NCBI GenBank assembly: GCA_028275705.1
Contig: JAPWUD010000011.1
Location: 1-46,218 of the forward strand
Source of the DNA: Desulfurococcaceae archaeon
Lineage (GTDB): Archaea; Thermoproteota; Thermoprotei_A; Sulfolobales; Desulfurococcaceae
Direction: 5' to 3'
DNA: 46,218 nucleotides
The number at the start of each line of letters is the position of its first letter. Positions within the stretch are counted from its first letter, which is position 1. The notes under the pieces are model-generated. The model was not told the origin of the DNA, did not search any database, and was given only the letters and a program-made list of their open reading frames with translations. A program made the position numbers and the translations under genes. Below are positions 17,185-26,759 of this stretch, in pieces.

Positions 17185-18408
17185 ATGTCTCTGCAGCAAA
17201 GTAAAGTCTATTTCGTGGAGGCTCCATTTGGAATTATACTAGTGAGCGATAACGATGAAATATTGGATTTTATTCAAGCACCCAGTAGACTAGACGACTT
17301 AGTTGAGTACTTGATTAGCATTGAGAGAGGCGAAGTAACACCCATACATGAAAAAGCAGTTGCTAAAATCAAGGAGAAAGGGTATTTAAACGTTGTTGTA
17401 GAACACTATGGTACAGCGAAAGCAGTGTCTCAAGCTGGGTTAATTCCCGAGGTGAAGCCAGGTAACCCCAAGGCTCTCTATATTAGATCCCTACTACCAG
17501 AACTAGCAGTTAGATATGGTTTCGCCTCCTCCCAAGAGGAGTTTTTTGCTAAGCTCCACGAGGTAATGATGGAGTATACGAGGAGGAAGTTGAGGAGAGA
17601 GGCTCAAAAGAGAGACTTACTCGCTGTGCAGGCGATTAGGGCTATTGACGACATTGATCGAACAATAAACCTCTACATTGCGAGGCTTAGGGAGTGGTAT
17701 AGCGTGCATTTCCCAGAGCTTGACGAACTTGTTAGAGACCACGAGGAGTACGCTAGGCTTGTCCACGAGCTTAGACATAGAGGGAACTTCACTGTGGATA
17801 ACTTGCGTAAACTAGGTTTATCTGAGGAGAGGTCTTCTAAGATAGCGGATGCTGCAGCTAAGAGTATTGGTGCAGACTTAAGTGATTTTGACTTAGACTA
17901 CATAGCGGTATTGGCTGGCATTATACTGGACTTGTATAGGCTTAGAGCAACCCTTGATGAGTACATTGACGCGGTAATGAAGGAGGTGGCGCCAAATATT
18001 GTTGCCCTCGTAGGGCCTAAACTAGGTGCAAGACTTATGAGTATTGCTGGAGGCCTCGAGAAACTAGCTAAGCTACCGGCTAGCACTATTCAAGTACTTG
18101 GCGCAGAGAAGGCGTTATTTAGGGCTTTAAGGACTGGTGGTAAGCCACCTAAGCACGGCGTGATCTTTCAGCATCCAGCAATACATAAAAACCCCAGGTG
18201 GCAGAGGGGTAAAATCGCTAGGGCTCTTGCAGCTAAACTAGCAATAGCCGCTAAAGTAGACTACTTTACGGGTAGATACATTGGGGACAAGCTACTGGAG
18301 GATTTCGAGAAGAGGGTTGACGAAGTCAAGAAGCTTTATTCAAAACCACCACCTAAACCGGAGAAACCAGTGGAGAGGGAAAGGAAAAAGAGGGAGAAGA
18401 AGAGATAG
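17185..18408 (+). CDS. nop5: Nop5 (Nop56/58), C/D box sRNP core protein
   Basis: Nop5 is the scaffold of archaeal C/D sRNPs, bridging fibrillarin, L7Ae and the guide RNA. The N-terminal fibrillarin-binding domain comprises about the first 120 residues. A long coiled-coil segment (about 120-250) mediates dimerisation. The Nop RNA-binding domain has GPKLGARLMSIAGGLEKLAKLP, TIQVLGAEKALFRAL and the GVIFQHP loop followed by NPRWQRGKIARALAAKL. The C-terminal tail is very basic (KKREKKR). Length 407 is normal. It is followed 21 bases later by the fibrillarin gene, the usual archaeal operon. Confidence 0.97.
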   Translation: MSLQQSKVYFVEAPFGIILVSDNDEILDFIQAPSRLDDLVEYLISIERGEVTPIHEKAVAKIKEKGYLNVVVEHYGTAKAVSQAGLIPEVKPGNPKALYIRSLLPELAVRYGFASSQEEFFAKLHEVMMEYTRRKLRREAQKRDLLAVQAIRAIDDIDRTINLYIARLREWYSVHFPELDELVRDHEEYARLVHELRHRGNFTVDNLRKLGLSEERSSKIADAAAKSIGADLSDFDLDYIAVLAGIILDLYRLRATLDEYIDAVMKEVAPNIVALVGPKLGARLMSIAGGLEKLAKLPASTIQVLGAEKALFRALRTGGKPPKHGVIFQHPAIHKNPRWQRGKIARALAAKLAIAAKVDYFTGRYIGDKLLEDFEKRVDEVKKLYSKPPPKPEKPVERERKKREKKR

Positions 18409-18429
18409 TATTGATTGGGGTGATTAGAG

Positions 18430-19137
18430 TTGGGTACGCCTGTATCGATTAAACCCCATGATAAATATAGAGGAGTATATGTAGTGGAGTTAGAGGACGG
18501 TAGCATTAGATTAGCCACTAAAAACCTAGTACCTGGGCACAGAGTCTACGGTGAGAGGCTCTTTAAGCTCGAGAACGTAGAGTACCGAGAGTGGAATGCT
18601 TTTAGGAGCAAACTTGCTGGTGCGTTATTGAATGGTTTGGCTGATCAACCTATATCCGAGGGGGATAAAATACTCTACCTCGGTGTAGCTTCAGGCACTA
18701 CGGCTAGTCATATATCCGATATCATTGGCTCCAAGGGGAGAATCTATGGACTCGACATAGCACCGAGAGTGATGAGGGAGTTCATCATGGTCGCCGAGGT
18801 TAGGAAGAACTTGTACCCAATTCTAGCTGATGCACGTAAGCCTCAGGAGTACCGCCACGTAGTTGAACTCGTAGATGGAATATACGCTGATATAGCTCAA
18901 CCCGAGCAAGCATCAATAGTAGCCGACAACGCGGATATGTTTTTGAAGGATGGTGGATACTTACTACTAGCTATTAAAGCGAGGAGTATTGATGTAACCA
19001 AAGAGCCAAGTGAGATCTACAAGAGGGAGATCAATACATTGAAGGAAAGAGGATTTGAGATCGTTAGTGTAGTCCACTTAGAGCCATACGATAAAGACCA
19101 TGCAATGATCCTTGCAAGGTATCATAGAAAGAGGTAA
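18430..19137 (+). CDS. flpA: Fibrillarin, 2'-O-methyltransferase of C/D sRNPs
   Basis: Fibrillarin transfers methyl groups from SAM to 2'-hydroxyls of rRNA and tRNA at sites chosen by C/D sRNAs. The SAM site is [18 protein letters not shown], followed by [13 protein letters not shown], the DARKPQ segment and [14 protein letters not shown]. The catalytic K-D-K-H set fits [13 protein letters not shown] and the C-terminal DHAM region. The 235-residue protein starts with TTG at 18430. It is co-transcribed with nop5 and acts with the sRNAs proposed elsewhere in this window. Confidence 0.97.
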   Translation: MGTPVSIKPHDKYRGVYVVELEDGSIRLATKNLVPGHRVYGERLFKLENVEYREWNAFRSKLAGALLNGLADQPISEGDKILYLGVASGTTASHISDIIGSKGRIYGLDIAPRVMREFIMVAEVRKNLYPILADARKPQEYRHVVELVDGIYADIAQPEQASIVADNADMFLKDGGYLLLAIKARSIDVTKEPSEIYKREINTLKERGFEIVSVVHLEPYDKDHAMILARYHRKR

Positions 19138-19186
19138 TACTTGTAGAGAGATTAGAGATTAAAGCCTTTTTAATTAGATAATTTAA

Positions 19187-20095
19187 ATGGGTATAATGTT
19201 GCCAATGGAGGATGAGTTACTAGAGGAAGTTTTAGGGATAATAAAAAGGGCTCAATCTAAGGGGGATTTAATACTATATCCACGAGAAGGCAGGAGTGTG
19301 GATATTGTAACACGAGTACAGAATAAAGCACTATTATTGAAAGTCACTGAAAACCTCGATGAGCTGTCAAAACAAGAAGTCTCAGACTTAAAGAAGGCTA
19401 GAGTAGCCTATGATGCATACACAGTGATTATAGCTCAAAGAGATGAGAAAGGGGATTTAGAGGATGAAGTAGTATACTACAAATACGACAATATAGCTGT
19501 AACCCCCAAGACACTTGAAGACTACATTGTTAAGGGCCAGAAATCGCTTGTTGCATATATTCGTGGAAACTATGTATTAAAAATAAATCCAGAGAAACTC
19601 CGAGAGAGAGCTAGTGAGTCGGGGATTTCAAGAGGTGAATTAGCGGATTTACTAGGTATTAGCAAGAAGGCTGTGTACATGTATGAACGCGGAGAAATGC
19701 ACATTGTACTCGAAAAGGGGGTTAAACTAGCGTCAATACTTGGCGAGGATATATTCGAGGAATTCGACATATTTAGAGATACTCGTCTTCATGGTAAAAT
19801 AAATGTAGGTTCAATGCCGCGAGATGAAGTTGAAAATGCACTGTATAGAGTCGCTAGCACTATGCGAAAGCTATGTATCTCATTCTCGAGAATGCCTATA
19901 GATATAGTCCTGAGGACTGAGAAGCCTATTTCAATAGTCAAAGAGACGAGTATGGATAGTAATAGAGAGAAAGTTGAAAACGCGGAGAAAATAGCTGAGA
20001 ACACTAATACAAAGTTGTTCATTATTAAGACCCCTGGAGATGTAATACATCTAAGAAAATTCATCCAGAGAATCCGGGATGAGGATAGCCATTGA
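19187..20095 (+). CDS. Archaeal XRE-type HTH transcriptional regulator (COG1395-like)
   Basis: A 302-residue protein. The first 140 residues form an alpha/beta domain resembling a nuclease-like or sensor fold with strands ending in YTVIIAQRDE. A helix-turn-helix of the Cro/XRE class follows, RERASESGISRGELADLLGISKKAVYMYERG. The C-terminal part is another alpha/beta domain with KLFIIKTPGDV. This order matches a conserved archaeal family annotated as putative HTH regulators; targets are unknown. ATGs at 19187, 19196 and 19205 are all possible starts. It follows fibrillarin by 50 bases, with its own AT-rich promoter-like run near 19167. Confidence 0.88.
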   Translation: MGIMLPMEDELLEEVLGIIKRAQSKGDLILYPREGRSVDIVTRVQNKALLLKVTENLDELSKQEVSDLKKARVAYDAYTVIIAQRDEKGDLEDEVVYYKYDNIAVTPKTLEDYIVKGQKSLVAYIRGNYVLKINPEKLRERASESGISRGELADLLGISKKAVYMYERGEMHIVLEKGVKLASILGEDIFEEFDIFRDTRLHGKINVGSMPRDEVENALYRVASTMRKLCISFSRMPIDIVLRTEKPISIVKETSMDSNREKVENAEKIAENTNTKLFIIKTPGDVIHLRKFIQRIRDEDSH

Positions 20096-20160
20096 GATCG
20101 ATATTGATTAAAACACTTCATTAGAGTGGTCTAATGTAATAGAAACTTTAGGGGGTTGCA

Positions 20161-20712
20161 TTGAAATTCGTGATCTCTGGTAGGCCGGGAGTCGGGAAAT
20201 CAACTTTATTTAATTCAATAATAGAGGCATTGAAAAAGAGGGGTTACGTGGTTGGAGGGTTTATAGCCCCTGAAGTGAGAGAAGGCGGGATTAGACAAGG
20301 CTTTAAACTCGTGGATTTATTAACGGGTGAAGAGACATGGCTTGCTAGAAGAGGCTATCCAAGCAGCACCAGAGTTGGTTCTTATGGAGTCCTCGTAGAA
20401 ACCGCTGATAAATTAGCGTCTAGGGCTTTGCTAAGAGCTCTTGAAGTAGCTGATGTTATAGCTATTGATGAGGTTGGCCCCATGGAGTTAAAGCTTCCTT
20501 CTTTTAAACAAAACTTATTGAGAGCTTTGGACTCGGGTAAACCCATGCTACTAGTTGTCCATCATAGGCTTGAAGACTCTGAAATTATGTCTAGACTAGG
20601 AAATGCTGTGAAAATCTTCGTCTCTATAGAGAATAGAGAGGAGTTGAGAAATAAGACTCCTGGAGAGGTGGTTACAGCTTTAGAGCGATTTAGACGAGTC
20701 TTAAAATCCTGA
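20161..20712 (+). CDS. THEP1-type nucleoside-triphosphatase
   Basis: A P-loop NTPase of the THEP1 family that hydrolyses various NTPs; its cellular role is unsettled. Walker A is GRPGVGKST at residues 7-15 and Walker B is VIAIDEVGPME. Family features GGFIAPEVREGG and the RVGSYGV-like segment are present. Length 183 is typical. It starts with TTG at 20161. Its last 23 bases overlap the end of the convergent DUF167 gene. Confidence 0.93.
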   Translation: MKFVISGRPGVGKSTLFNSIIEALKKRGYVVGGFIAPEVREGGIRQGFKLVDLLTGEETWLARRGYPSSTRVGSYGVLVETADKLASRALLRALEVADVIAIDEVGPMELKLPSFKQNLLRALDSGKPMLLVVHHRLEDSEIMSRLGNAVKIFVSIENREELRNKTPGEVVTALERFRRVLKS

Positions 20713-21034
20713 GTAGTTTTCTCTCTAGTTCTTCTCTCTTAGTGTTCATTATGAGTACTCTCTTCACGTATCCTCCTCTAGAACCATGTACTATGTCTAT
20801 TCTCGATGAAGGTATTTTTAGACTCGTAGATAAGTAGCCTATTAGGCTTGAATTACACCTACTGTTGTTCCCAGCATCCCTGGTTTTAAATACTACTTCG
20901 TCATTTTCTATTGTAAGGTAGTTTTCACGGGGATCTTCTTCGACACGGATGGTTAATACTACACCCTCACTAGTCTCAGATGTGTTTTTATCAAGGATTT
21001 TGAGAAGGTATTCGCGGAGTTCATCCATAGCCAA
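20690..21034 (-). CDS. DUF167/YggU-family protein
   Basis: A 114-residue protein of the small DUF167 fold, recognised from VVLTIRVEEDPRENYL at the start and IVHGSRGGYVKRVLI near the end. The middle LIGYLSTSLKIPSSRI matches the family's helix, although the family's A-KG-AN segment is replaced by an unusual GNNSRCNS. The family is widespread, structurally known and functionally unclear. It lies just downstream of trm1 on the same strand with 48 bases between, and converges on THEP1 with a 23-base overlap. The start could be ATG at 21034 or 21028. Confidence 0.82.
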   Translation of the reverse strand: MAMDELREYLLKILDKNTSETSEGVVLTIRVEEDPRENYLTIENDEVVFKTRDAGNNSRCNSSLIGYLSTSLKIPSSRIDIVHGSRGGYVKRVLIMNTKREELERKLLRILRLV

Positions 21035-21082
21035 GGCTTCTTACACCAAATATTATTCCGCGGGCGGAGTTTATATGCATTA

Positions 21083-22276
21083 TTACGTTGCATGCCGCTG
21101 AGACATACTCCTCAGTACTTCTACTAGTTCACCGTAGTCTGCATTAGTTTTTACTCCCCGGGGATCCATGTGTGTTCTAGAGCTAATCCAGCCTATTTCT
21201 CTGAGTCTCTCGATAACTCTAATAGTGCTCGGCATGTTTATTTTTAGTATTGAGCAGAGTTTATCAAGTCTATAGTAGGGAGCGTTGATCATGGATTCCT
21301 GGGCTAAGATCTCTAGGACTCCTCTAGATAAGCTACTAATCCACGGTAATTCACCTGTGGAGGCCTGCATTTTGGAGGCTACTTCAGGATCTATTATACT
21401 ACAGATCCACAAGCGTCCTAGAACAACTGGTTTAGAGCCATCGCTACACTTGAAGTCCAATTCTTCGGGGTTTTTAGTAAATCCCCTCTCAATAGTGTTT
21501 GTACAATACCATAGGTATCCAGTGCAATTGTTGATTGTTTTATATGCTTCAACGGCGCCTCTTCTAGCCTGGAAGAAAACTCTCACATAGTACTTGTAAA
21601 CAAGGGTTATAAGCGGCTTTAGATTTATCTCTAGGGCAGCCGCTCTTAGTGCGATATTGGAGATCAATAGTCTGGAAGCGAATTCTTTTTCGAAATCTAG
21701 TTTAATGCATTTACTCCAATACCTAGTTAGTGTCTTACGTGGATATGTACAGGATAGAGGCCCTGTATCTGTAGCTGTTACTCCTAAATATGCTTCTCTT
21801 CCAAGGGATTTTAAAGCAGAGTCTATGTGTGGTATTGGCGAGCCATATGGATCTATGTCAACGTAGTCTGGAACAACACCGGTTACCACTAGGTTATTTA
21901 GTAGTGAGTTTGCTTCACTATTGAATGCCTCTAGTCTCCCAGCTAGTTTGTTTAGCTTTATATTCTTATTGATATAATAGTATGCCCTCGGATCTACATC
22001 GTTGAGTATTCCTCGGCCACCAACTTCAAGCGCGATCCTTATACCCCTCACTCCAGTCCCGGATAGAGAGTCTATGAAGAAGTAGTCTCTACTGCCAAGT
22101 ACAACTCTAAGGAAGAGGACTGTGAGATCTCTACTCAAAACAGCTTGTGGGTTGTAGAATACAGGCATCCACGCAGGTTCTAACCTTCCATCTGGTCTCC
22201 TATAGTACTCAAACCTGGGAACAATTACCTTTGCAAGGCCCTCCTCAATAACCTGCTCACTCTTATAATACATCAT
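21083..22276 (-). CDS. trm1: tRNA (guanine-26-N2)-dimethyltransferase
   Basis: Trm1 methylates G26 of many tRNAs twice using SAM. The N-terminal segment EEGLAKVIVPRFEYYRRPDG, with WMPVFYNPQAVLSRDLTVLFL, is diagnostic. The SAM fold contains SLSGTGVRGIRIALE, and the catalytic VDIDPYGSPIPHIDSAL follows. A C-terminal domain has Cys residues and a winged helix-like end. The frame is open to ATG 22294, but ATG at 22276 or 22273 (MYYKSEQ) fits the family better and leaves the C/D sRNA upstream intact. About 397 residues. Confidence 0.94.
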   Translation of the reverse strand: MMYYKSEQVIEEGLAKVIVPRFEYYRRPDGRLEPAWMPVFYNPQAVLSRDLTVLFLRVVLGSRDYFFIDSLSGTGVRGIRIALEVGGRGILNDVDPRAYYYINKNIKLNKLAGRLEAFNSEANSLLNNLVVTGVVPDYVDIDPYGSPIPHIDSALKSLGREAYLGVTATDTGPLSCTYPRKTLTRYWSKCIKLDFEKEFASRLLISNIALRAAALEINLKPLITLVYKYYVRVFFQARRGAVEAYKTINNCTGYLWYCTNTIERGFTKNPEELDFKCSDGSKPVVLGRLWICSIIDPEVASKMQASTGELPWISSLSRGVLEILAQESMINAPYYRLDKLCSILKINMPSTIRVIERLREIGWISSRTHMDPRGVKTNADYGELVEVLRSMSQRHAT

Positions 22277-22291
22277 TGCAGACACGCAAAG

Positions 22292-22352
22292 CATTAGTCA
22301 GGATGAGAGCTCCTCTTCACTACTCAGGCGGTTTACTACTCATCACCAATTG
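22292..22352 (-). ncRNA. C/D box sRNA
   Basis: On the minus strand: C box GTGATGA (22340-22346), 12-base guide GTAGTAAACCGC, D' CTGA (22324-22327), 3 bases, C' GTGAAGA (22314-22320), 12-base guide GGAGCTCTCATC, D box CTGA (22298-22301). Both spacers have the archaeal length of 12, and three of four boxes match the consensus exactly. Targets would pair as GCGGUUUACUAC and GAUGAGAGCUCC; the methylated base is the one opposite the fifth guide base before D' or D. It lies directly upstream of trm1 and may share its transcript. Nop5 and fibrillarin of the same window would assemble on it. Confidence 0.87.
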
Positions 22353-22379
22353 TTATTATTTTGCAATGGACTAATATAT

Positions 22380-23267
22380 CTACTTTCTCACCTTCATAAT
22401 CACGTGTTCCACAATAGCATCCGGTGGATTAACCCCTGTAGCCCTCCTTAAACCCTCCCAGTTTGGAAAAGCGTTAACCTCGAGGAGGTAGTATTTCTCA
22501 GTCCCAAGGTCGTATGCAACGTCTACACCTGCATAGTCGAGCCCTAAGTACTTCGTCGCCTTTAAAGCGATCTTGAAGGGCTCCGGCTCCTCCTCCTCAG
22601 TCACTTTGACTCCACCGGCTCCCTGGGCAATATTCGTCTTCCAACTACTACTAACTCTCTTCATTGCCCCGATAACAGTGTCTCCAACAACAAATACTCT
22701 ATAGTCGTATCCAGGCTTCTCGAGGAAAACCTGGTAGTAGCTTGGTAATCCAAGGTTTTTAAGACTCCTAGTTATGTGGAAGGATATGTCTGGGTCGTTT
22801 ATTAGAGTACTCCCTAATCCAAGGCTCCCAATTATTGGTTTATACACAACTCTCCCCTTCTCCCTCGTAAACCTCATAGCTGAGAATGGGTTTTCCGTTA
22901 CGAGTGTTTCAGGCACTGGTAGACCAGAGAGGTATAGTTTCAGGAGGCACCTCCACTTATCTCTCGTTACAATGATTGAGGCTGGGTTGTTGACTACGGG
23001 GATTCTACTAGCTAGTGCCTCTACAACACCCATTCTCTTTAGAAAAGTATCTAGTGATAGATATAACCCAATATTCCTCAATAAGCCAGCGTCTACATCA
23101 ACTAATTCAACTCCATGATACACTTCAACACCCCTACTAGTGATCTTTGCATCTAGCATGTGTGCTTTTAAGTAGAGAGGTGTATGCCCCTTCGCCTGGA
23201 TAGCGCTCATGAGCTCTTGAGCTGTTGGGGGAGGACTCCTTCTATACTCTATTACAGCTATTTTCAC
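22380..23267 (-). CDS. RimK-like ATP-grasp ligase
   Basis: A 295-residue ATP-grasp enzyme of the RimK group, which joins amino acids such as glutamate to a carboxyl acceptor. Seen are VVYKPIIGSLGLGST (nucleotide loop), VFLEKPGYDYRVFVVGD, NIAQGAGGVKV and the metal site YLLEVNAFPNWEGL. Relatives include MptN, LysX and RimK, and the sequence alone does not decide the acceptor. Its ATG overlaps the stop of the upstream membrane protein as ATGA, so the two are co-expressed. Confidence 0.88.
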   Translation of the reverse strand: MKIAVIEYRRSPPPTAQELMSAIQAKGHTPLYLKAHMLDAKITSRGVEVYHGVELVDVDAGLLRNIGLYLSLDTFLKRMGVVEALASRIPVVNNPASIIVTRDKWRCLLKLYLSGLPVPETLVTENPFSAMRFTREKGRVVYKPIIGSLGLGSTLINDPDISFHITRSLKNLGLPSYYQVFLEKPGYDYRVFVVGDTVIGAMKRVSSSWKTNIAQGAGGVKVTEEEEPEPFKIALKATKYLGLDYAGVDVAYDLGTEKYYLLEVNAFPNWEGLRRATGVNPPDAIVEHVIMKVRK

Positions 23268-23602
23268 CTCTCACGCACCTTTAAGGCAATGATGAAGTAT
23301 ATGGTTGAGACGATAGCTATTGATAGTGAAATGAGAGTGTTTAATAGTGTGTGGGCGACTACAGCGCCTATCACAGACCCCGTGGTCAAGGCGGCGAGTA
23401 TTAATACGTAGAATCCCACAGCTTCTCTCGCATCTAGCCTAGTATCTATTATCCTTGTTGCAGCTAGTAGCGTTGCTACTAGAAGACAAATTGATGCAAC
23501 TTGCCAGTAGGCATCTCTCGCAGCTACTAAACTTAAGGATGCAATTAAAACGAGTATTAGAATTAAACCAATTACTCTCTCTAATCTAGGCGTAGTCAAC
23601 AC
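23264..23602 (-). CDS. Small membrane protein coupled to the RimK-like ligase
   Basis: 112 residues with four likely transmembrane helices (about 9-28, 33-48, 62-84 and 87-108) and basic ends. No family is recognised. Its stop codon overlaps the ligase start by four bases, which suggests translational coupling and perhaps a joint role at the membrane; this is inference. The start is ATG at 23602 following an unrelated gene by 43 bases. Confidence 0.75.
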   Translation of the reverse strand: MLTTPRLERVIGLILILVLIASLSLVAARDAYWQVASICLLVATLLAATRIIDTRLDAREAVGFYVLILAALTTGSVIGAVVAHTLLNTLISLSIAIVSTIYFIIALKVRER

Positions 23603-23645
23603 CTCGCAGATTATTTTGGTAAAAGTGGCTTTTAATGTTGAATAC

Positions 23646-24557
23646 TCATTGCTTTAATTTATACAATACGTATGATAATATAGCTAGATATACTATTGCT
23701 TCGAGAGGCTCCAGGTTTAACAATAATTCTAAGCCTTCTCCAAGACTACGTGTTTTAAACTCTCTTCGCACTCTTTCATCTGTTGAAGCAAAAACCCCTA
23801 GAATTCTCTGTTTAATGGATAATGCCTCCTCAAGTGGTAAATAAGTGGATGCTAGCCCGTGTTCACGCAATACGCTAGATAATAGGATAGATGGAGCCTC
23901 GAGAAACCTCGTAGATGTAACAACAACAGGGGATTTACTTGATACAGCTTCTAATACCTCTACATACTTCTCGATGAAAGACTTCACGGTGAAGGCAAAC
24001 CCTTCTCTACCATGCTCAAACAGCCTCTTCCCCCTAGCATTCAACTCTGTTTTATATAGCTCTGAAGCCGTGAAAAACGAGGCTAGAGTCATGTATAGTG
24101 TTGCCTCCACTAAGTTGCCTACGGGGATTATTTCAACCCCGTAGTGTCTAGCCATGGACTCAATGCTTCCAGTAGGGGGTTTTGGAGCTATTGCATAGTA
24201 ATTAACTCCTAGAAGCCTCATTACTTGGATTGACTGTATTAGCTTCGAGTACTCACCCGTACTAAAGACTATGACTGAGTAGTCTTCACGGTAGGGTAGT
24301 AGATAGATGCTTACCTCCTCGCTTTCAGCGAGGACAGGGTGTTTACTGCTTTGGAATATTAATGAAGACCAGTAAAGGAGGCTTGCAGGGGTGTACCCGT
24401 AACCTGTGTACGAGTAGATTATGATGGGCCCGGAGCATTGGTTTAAAAAACCAATTATTTTACTAGTTAAACCCCGGGCTTCTCTCTCGACTCTCTCTAA
24501 ATCCCCTACTAGTGAGTCTATAGCACTGCTGTCTCTAAGCTTTTGCAGCAACTGCAT
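23646..24557 (-). CDS. SIS-like alpha/beta protein, function unknown
   Basis: A 303-residue protein with sugar-isomerase-like patterns: a strand and glycine turn [14 protein letters not shown], then [31 protein letters not shown], which resembles the VIAISQSGET-type phosphate loop of SIS domains but lacks the usual Ser-x-Ser/Thr. A second similar half follows ([20 protein letters not shown]). It could be a bi-lobed phosphoglucose isomerase-like protein, possibly non-catalytic. The ending is hydrophobic ([16 protein letters not shown]). It overlaps the MTA phosphorylase gene by 40 bases, so the true start may be further in. Confidence 0.68.
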   Translation of the reverse strand: MQLLQKLRDSSAIDSLVGDLERVEREARGLTSKIIGFLNQCSGPIIIYSYTGYGYTPASLLYWSSLIFQSSKHPVLAESEEVSIYLLPYREDYSVIVFSTGEYSKLIQSIQVMRLLGVNYYAIAPKPPTGSIESMARHYGVEIIPVGNLVEATLYMTLASFFTASELYKTELNARGKRLFEHGREGFAFTVKSFIEKYVEVLEAVSSKSPVVVTSTRFLEAPSILLSSVLREHGLASTYLPLEEALSIKQRILGVFASTDERVRREFKTRSLGEGLELLLNLEPLEAIVYLAILSYVLYKLKQ

Positions 24558-25339
24558 TCTCTTTCATCTGGTTCGCTTGGTAGTAGCTCCACTATACGTG
24601 GTATTAGCTTCTTGACTTTATTTACATTTTCATTCATGGTTTTCATAACTTCCTCAGCTGTCACGGGTTTCTCAGCCCAGACATCGTAGTCAGTCACCAT
24701 TGCGATAGTTGCGTAGCATAACTGTGCCTCGCAGGCTAGATTAATCTCGGGTACTAGAGTCATGCCTATAATGTCTGCCTTAAATACATCCTTCCAAACT
24801 CTACTCTCAGCTCTAGTGCTAAATCTCGGTCCCTCAATGCAGACGTAGGTTCCACGCTCGTGGATCCTTATCTCTGGGAATTCTGAGGCAGCTCTTAGAA
24901 TTATCTTCCTTAAGTGATTGCAGAATGGGTCAGCCATACTTACATGGGCTACTACTCCTCCCTCGAAGAAAGTGTGTGGTCTTATACCCTTTGTCATATC
25001 TATGAATTGATCTGGTGTAACGAAGTCTCCTGGTCTATAGTCCTCTCTGAGGCTCCCAACGGCTGATACAGCCAATACCCATTTTACACCAAGTGTTTTC
25101 AAAGCCCATATGTTAGCACGGTAGTTGACTCTATGTGGTGGTATTTTATGACCTCTTCCATGTCTAGCTAGAAAAGCTACTCTACGACCCTTCAACTCGC
25201 CGACTACAATATTGTCGCTTGTAGCGCCATATGGTGTATATATCTTCAATTCCTTGAGATTCTCAATTCCAGGTAGCTCGTATAGTCCACTACCTCCAAT
25301 AACTCCTATTTCAACTTGTAGAGGTGGTTTAACAAGCAA
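24518..25339 (-). CDS. mtnP: S-methyl-5'-thioadenosine phosphorylase
   Basis: This enzyme splits methylthioadenosine, left from polyamine synthesis, into adenine and methylthioribose-1-phosphate. The opening [55 protein letters not shown] and [13 protein letters not shown] are family signatures. The C-terminus has ECSCCKS, a cysteine cluster like the stabilising CxC disulfides of hyperthermophilic relatives. Length 273 is normal. A phosphoribosyltransferase gene lies just upstream on the same strand, consistent with purine salvage. Confidence 0.95.
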   Translation of the reverse strand: MLVKPPLQVEIGVIGGSGLYELPGIENLKELKIYTPYGATSDNIVVGELKGRRVAFLARHGRGHKIPPHRVNYRANIWALKTLGVKWVLAVSAVGSLREDYRPGDFVTPDQFIDMTKGIRPHTFFEGGVVAHVSMADPFCNHLRKIILRAASEFPEIRIHERGTYVCIEGPRFSTRAESRVWKDVFKADIIGMTLVPEINLACEAQLCYATIAMVTDYDVWAEKPVTAEEVMKTMNENVNKVKKLIPRIVELLPSEPDERECSCCKSLETAVL

Positions 25340-25349
25340 TTCTACCAGC

Positions 25350-26036
25350 CTAAGTAGCTATGAGTTTATAGGTCTTCCGGGATGGATCATACGTAATAAC
25401 CCCCTTCTCCAATAGAACGTCTAGTGCTCTCCTATAGTATGTTTCTCCAACGTCTATACCATACCACTCATTGAATCCCTTGACTACTTCTTCATAAGTC
25501 CACTCAAATTTACCCATCTCCTTATAGGCTTCACTCATCATTCTCTTGATGAATTGATATGTATCCTCTAGCCTTGTCCATGGGTATTGAAACCAAATCC
25601 ACTCTTTAACCTCTAGATAGTAGTAGTCAGGCTTAAACTTCGCAACGGGGCTAATCCACTGTAGTGCAGCCGTCTTCACGGTTTTTGGACTCCAGTTCGC
25701 CTCAATGTGGTCTCTAGCTAGCTTCAATGTATCTCCCGTGTCTACGATGTCGTCAACCACAAGGATGTTTAAGCCTGAAGCATTGATTCTATATGAAAAC
25801 TTCAATATAGCCTTCTCCTCAACTTTAGCTGCCTCAGTCCAGTGCTGGCTCTGCACACTAGCTAGGTTTTCCACACCTAGGAAATCACATAGTAGTCTCG
25901 CGGGGACATAGCCCCCTCTAGCTACAGCTACAATTAAGTCTGGCTTATATCCATCTCTCTTAATTATATCTGCGAGATGCATAGACCAGTCTACAATCTC
26001 ATCCCAGGAGACTAGCTTAGTCCTTACACGCGGCAT
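25350..26036 (-). CDS. Purine phosphoribosyltransferase with C-terminal extension
   Basis: A type I phosphoribosyltransferase that joins a base to PRPP. The PRPP loop is [14 protein letters not shown], preceded by [17 protein letters not shown]. The rest matches crenarchaeal guanine/hypoxanthine-type enzymes. After the catalytic domain (about 170 residues) there is a 55-residue extension, [30 protein letters not shown], shaped like a winged helix. The base specificity cannot be fixed from sequence. It stands 10 bases upstream of mtnP, which supplies adenine, so a shared salvage role is likely. ATG at 26036 follows a TATA-like AAACCCTTATCATATATA region. Confidence 0.88.
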   Translation of the reverse strand: MPRVRTKLVSWDEIVDWSMHLADIIKRDGYKPDLIVAVARGGYVPARLLCDFLGVENLASVQSQHWTEAAKVEEKAILKFSYRINASGLNILVVDDIVDTGDTLKLARDHIEANWSPKTVKTAALQWISPVAKFKPDYYYLEVKEWIWFQYPWTRLEDTYQFIKRMMSEAYKEMGKFEWTYEEVVKGFNEWYGIDVGETYYRRALDVLLEKGVITYDPSRKTYKLIAT

Positions 26037-26140
26037 GCTCTCACATAGTCAATATATATGATAAGGGTTTAAAACCCCACTCGCTGAGTCATCTACGAGG
26101 CTGTTGAAAAGCGTTTGCGCAATGAACCCGTGATCTAGGG

Positions 26141-26713
26141 TTATCTCTGCGCTAGTAGTAGTCTTGAGGGTGTTGTAAAACCACGTCCACAATGGTGAAG
26201 CAGTATTTTTGCCTTGTAGAGGTCCCATCCGTACTTTGTATAGACTTCTCCCATTACGTGTATTGCTTTAACTTCAGCTATGAATAAACTAGATTCTCCA
26301 ACTTCAACCTCTTTTACAACTTTACACTCTAGGAAGCCCAGCATGTCTTCGAGGCCTGGTGTCTCTATTACACTTGACTTCACAGTCTTCAACCCTAATT
26401 GAGCGATCTTATCTACTTCTCTACCACTAACGCTTCCAGCTCTATAAACTAAGTCAACGTGTTTATCACTTGGAATATTAATAGTGAACTCTCCTGTCTC
26501 CCTTATATATTGATAAGTAAGAGAACCCTTCCATATGGATAGTGCAATGAGGAATGGCTCATCAGAAACAGGTGTAACCCAAGACGCAGACATTACGTTT
26601 AATAATCCACTACTACTCCTCGAGACCACTAAGTACACTGGGCGAGGGTGGAGAACGTGGTACTCTGAGGGGTCAATACTCTTGTACATGTATTCCACCA
26701 ATCTACAATTCAA
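26141..26713 (-). CDS. Flavin reductase-like FMN-binding protein
   Basis: A 190-residue protein of the flavin reductase-like fold: HPRPVYLVVSRSSSGLLNVMSASWVTPVSDEPFLIALSI, with a following FTINIPS and the GREVDKIA segment where the family has AGxxSGR-x-x-DK. The protein would bind FMN and reduce it with NAD(P)H or act in electron transfer; the partner is unknown. The start may be ATG at 26713 or at 26689 (MYKSIDP), the latter giving 182 residues. It lies back to back with tRNA-Leu. Confidence 0.85.
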   Translation of the reverse strand: MNCRLVEYMYKSIDPSEYHVLHPRPVYLVVSRSSSGLLNVMSASWVTPVSDEPFLIALSIWKGSLTYQYIRETGEFTINIPSDKHVDLVYRAGSVSGREVDKIAQLGLKTVKSSVIETPGLEDMLGFLECKVVKEVEVGESSLFIAEVKAIHVMGEVYTKYGWDLYKAKILLHHCGRGFTTPSRLLLAQR

Positions 26714-26725
26714 TGCAATTCAAAG

Positions 26726-26736
26726 AATTTAAAGCA
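26726..26736 (+). promoter_or_regulatory. TATA box of tRNA-Leu
   Basis: GAATTTAAAGC is centred about 29 bases before the first base of tRNA-Leu, the usual archaeal TATA distance. Confidence 0.55.
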
Positions 26737-26759
26737 TTAATAAATTACAATTGATTGAA

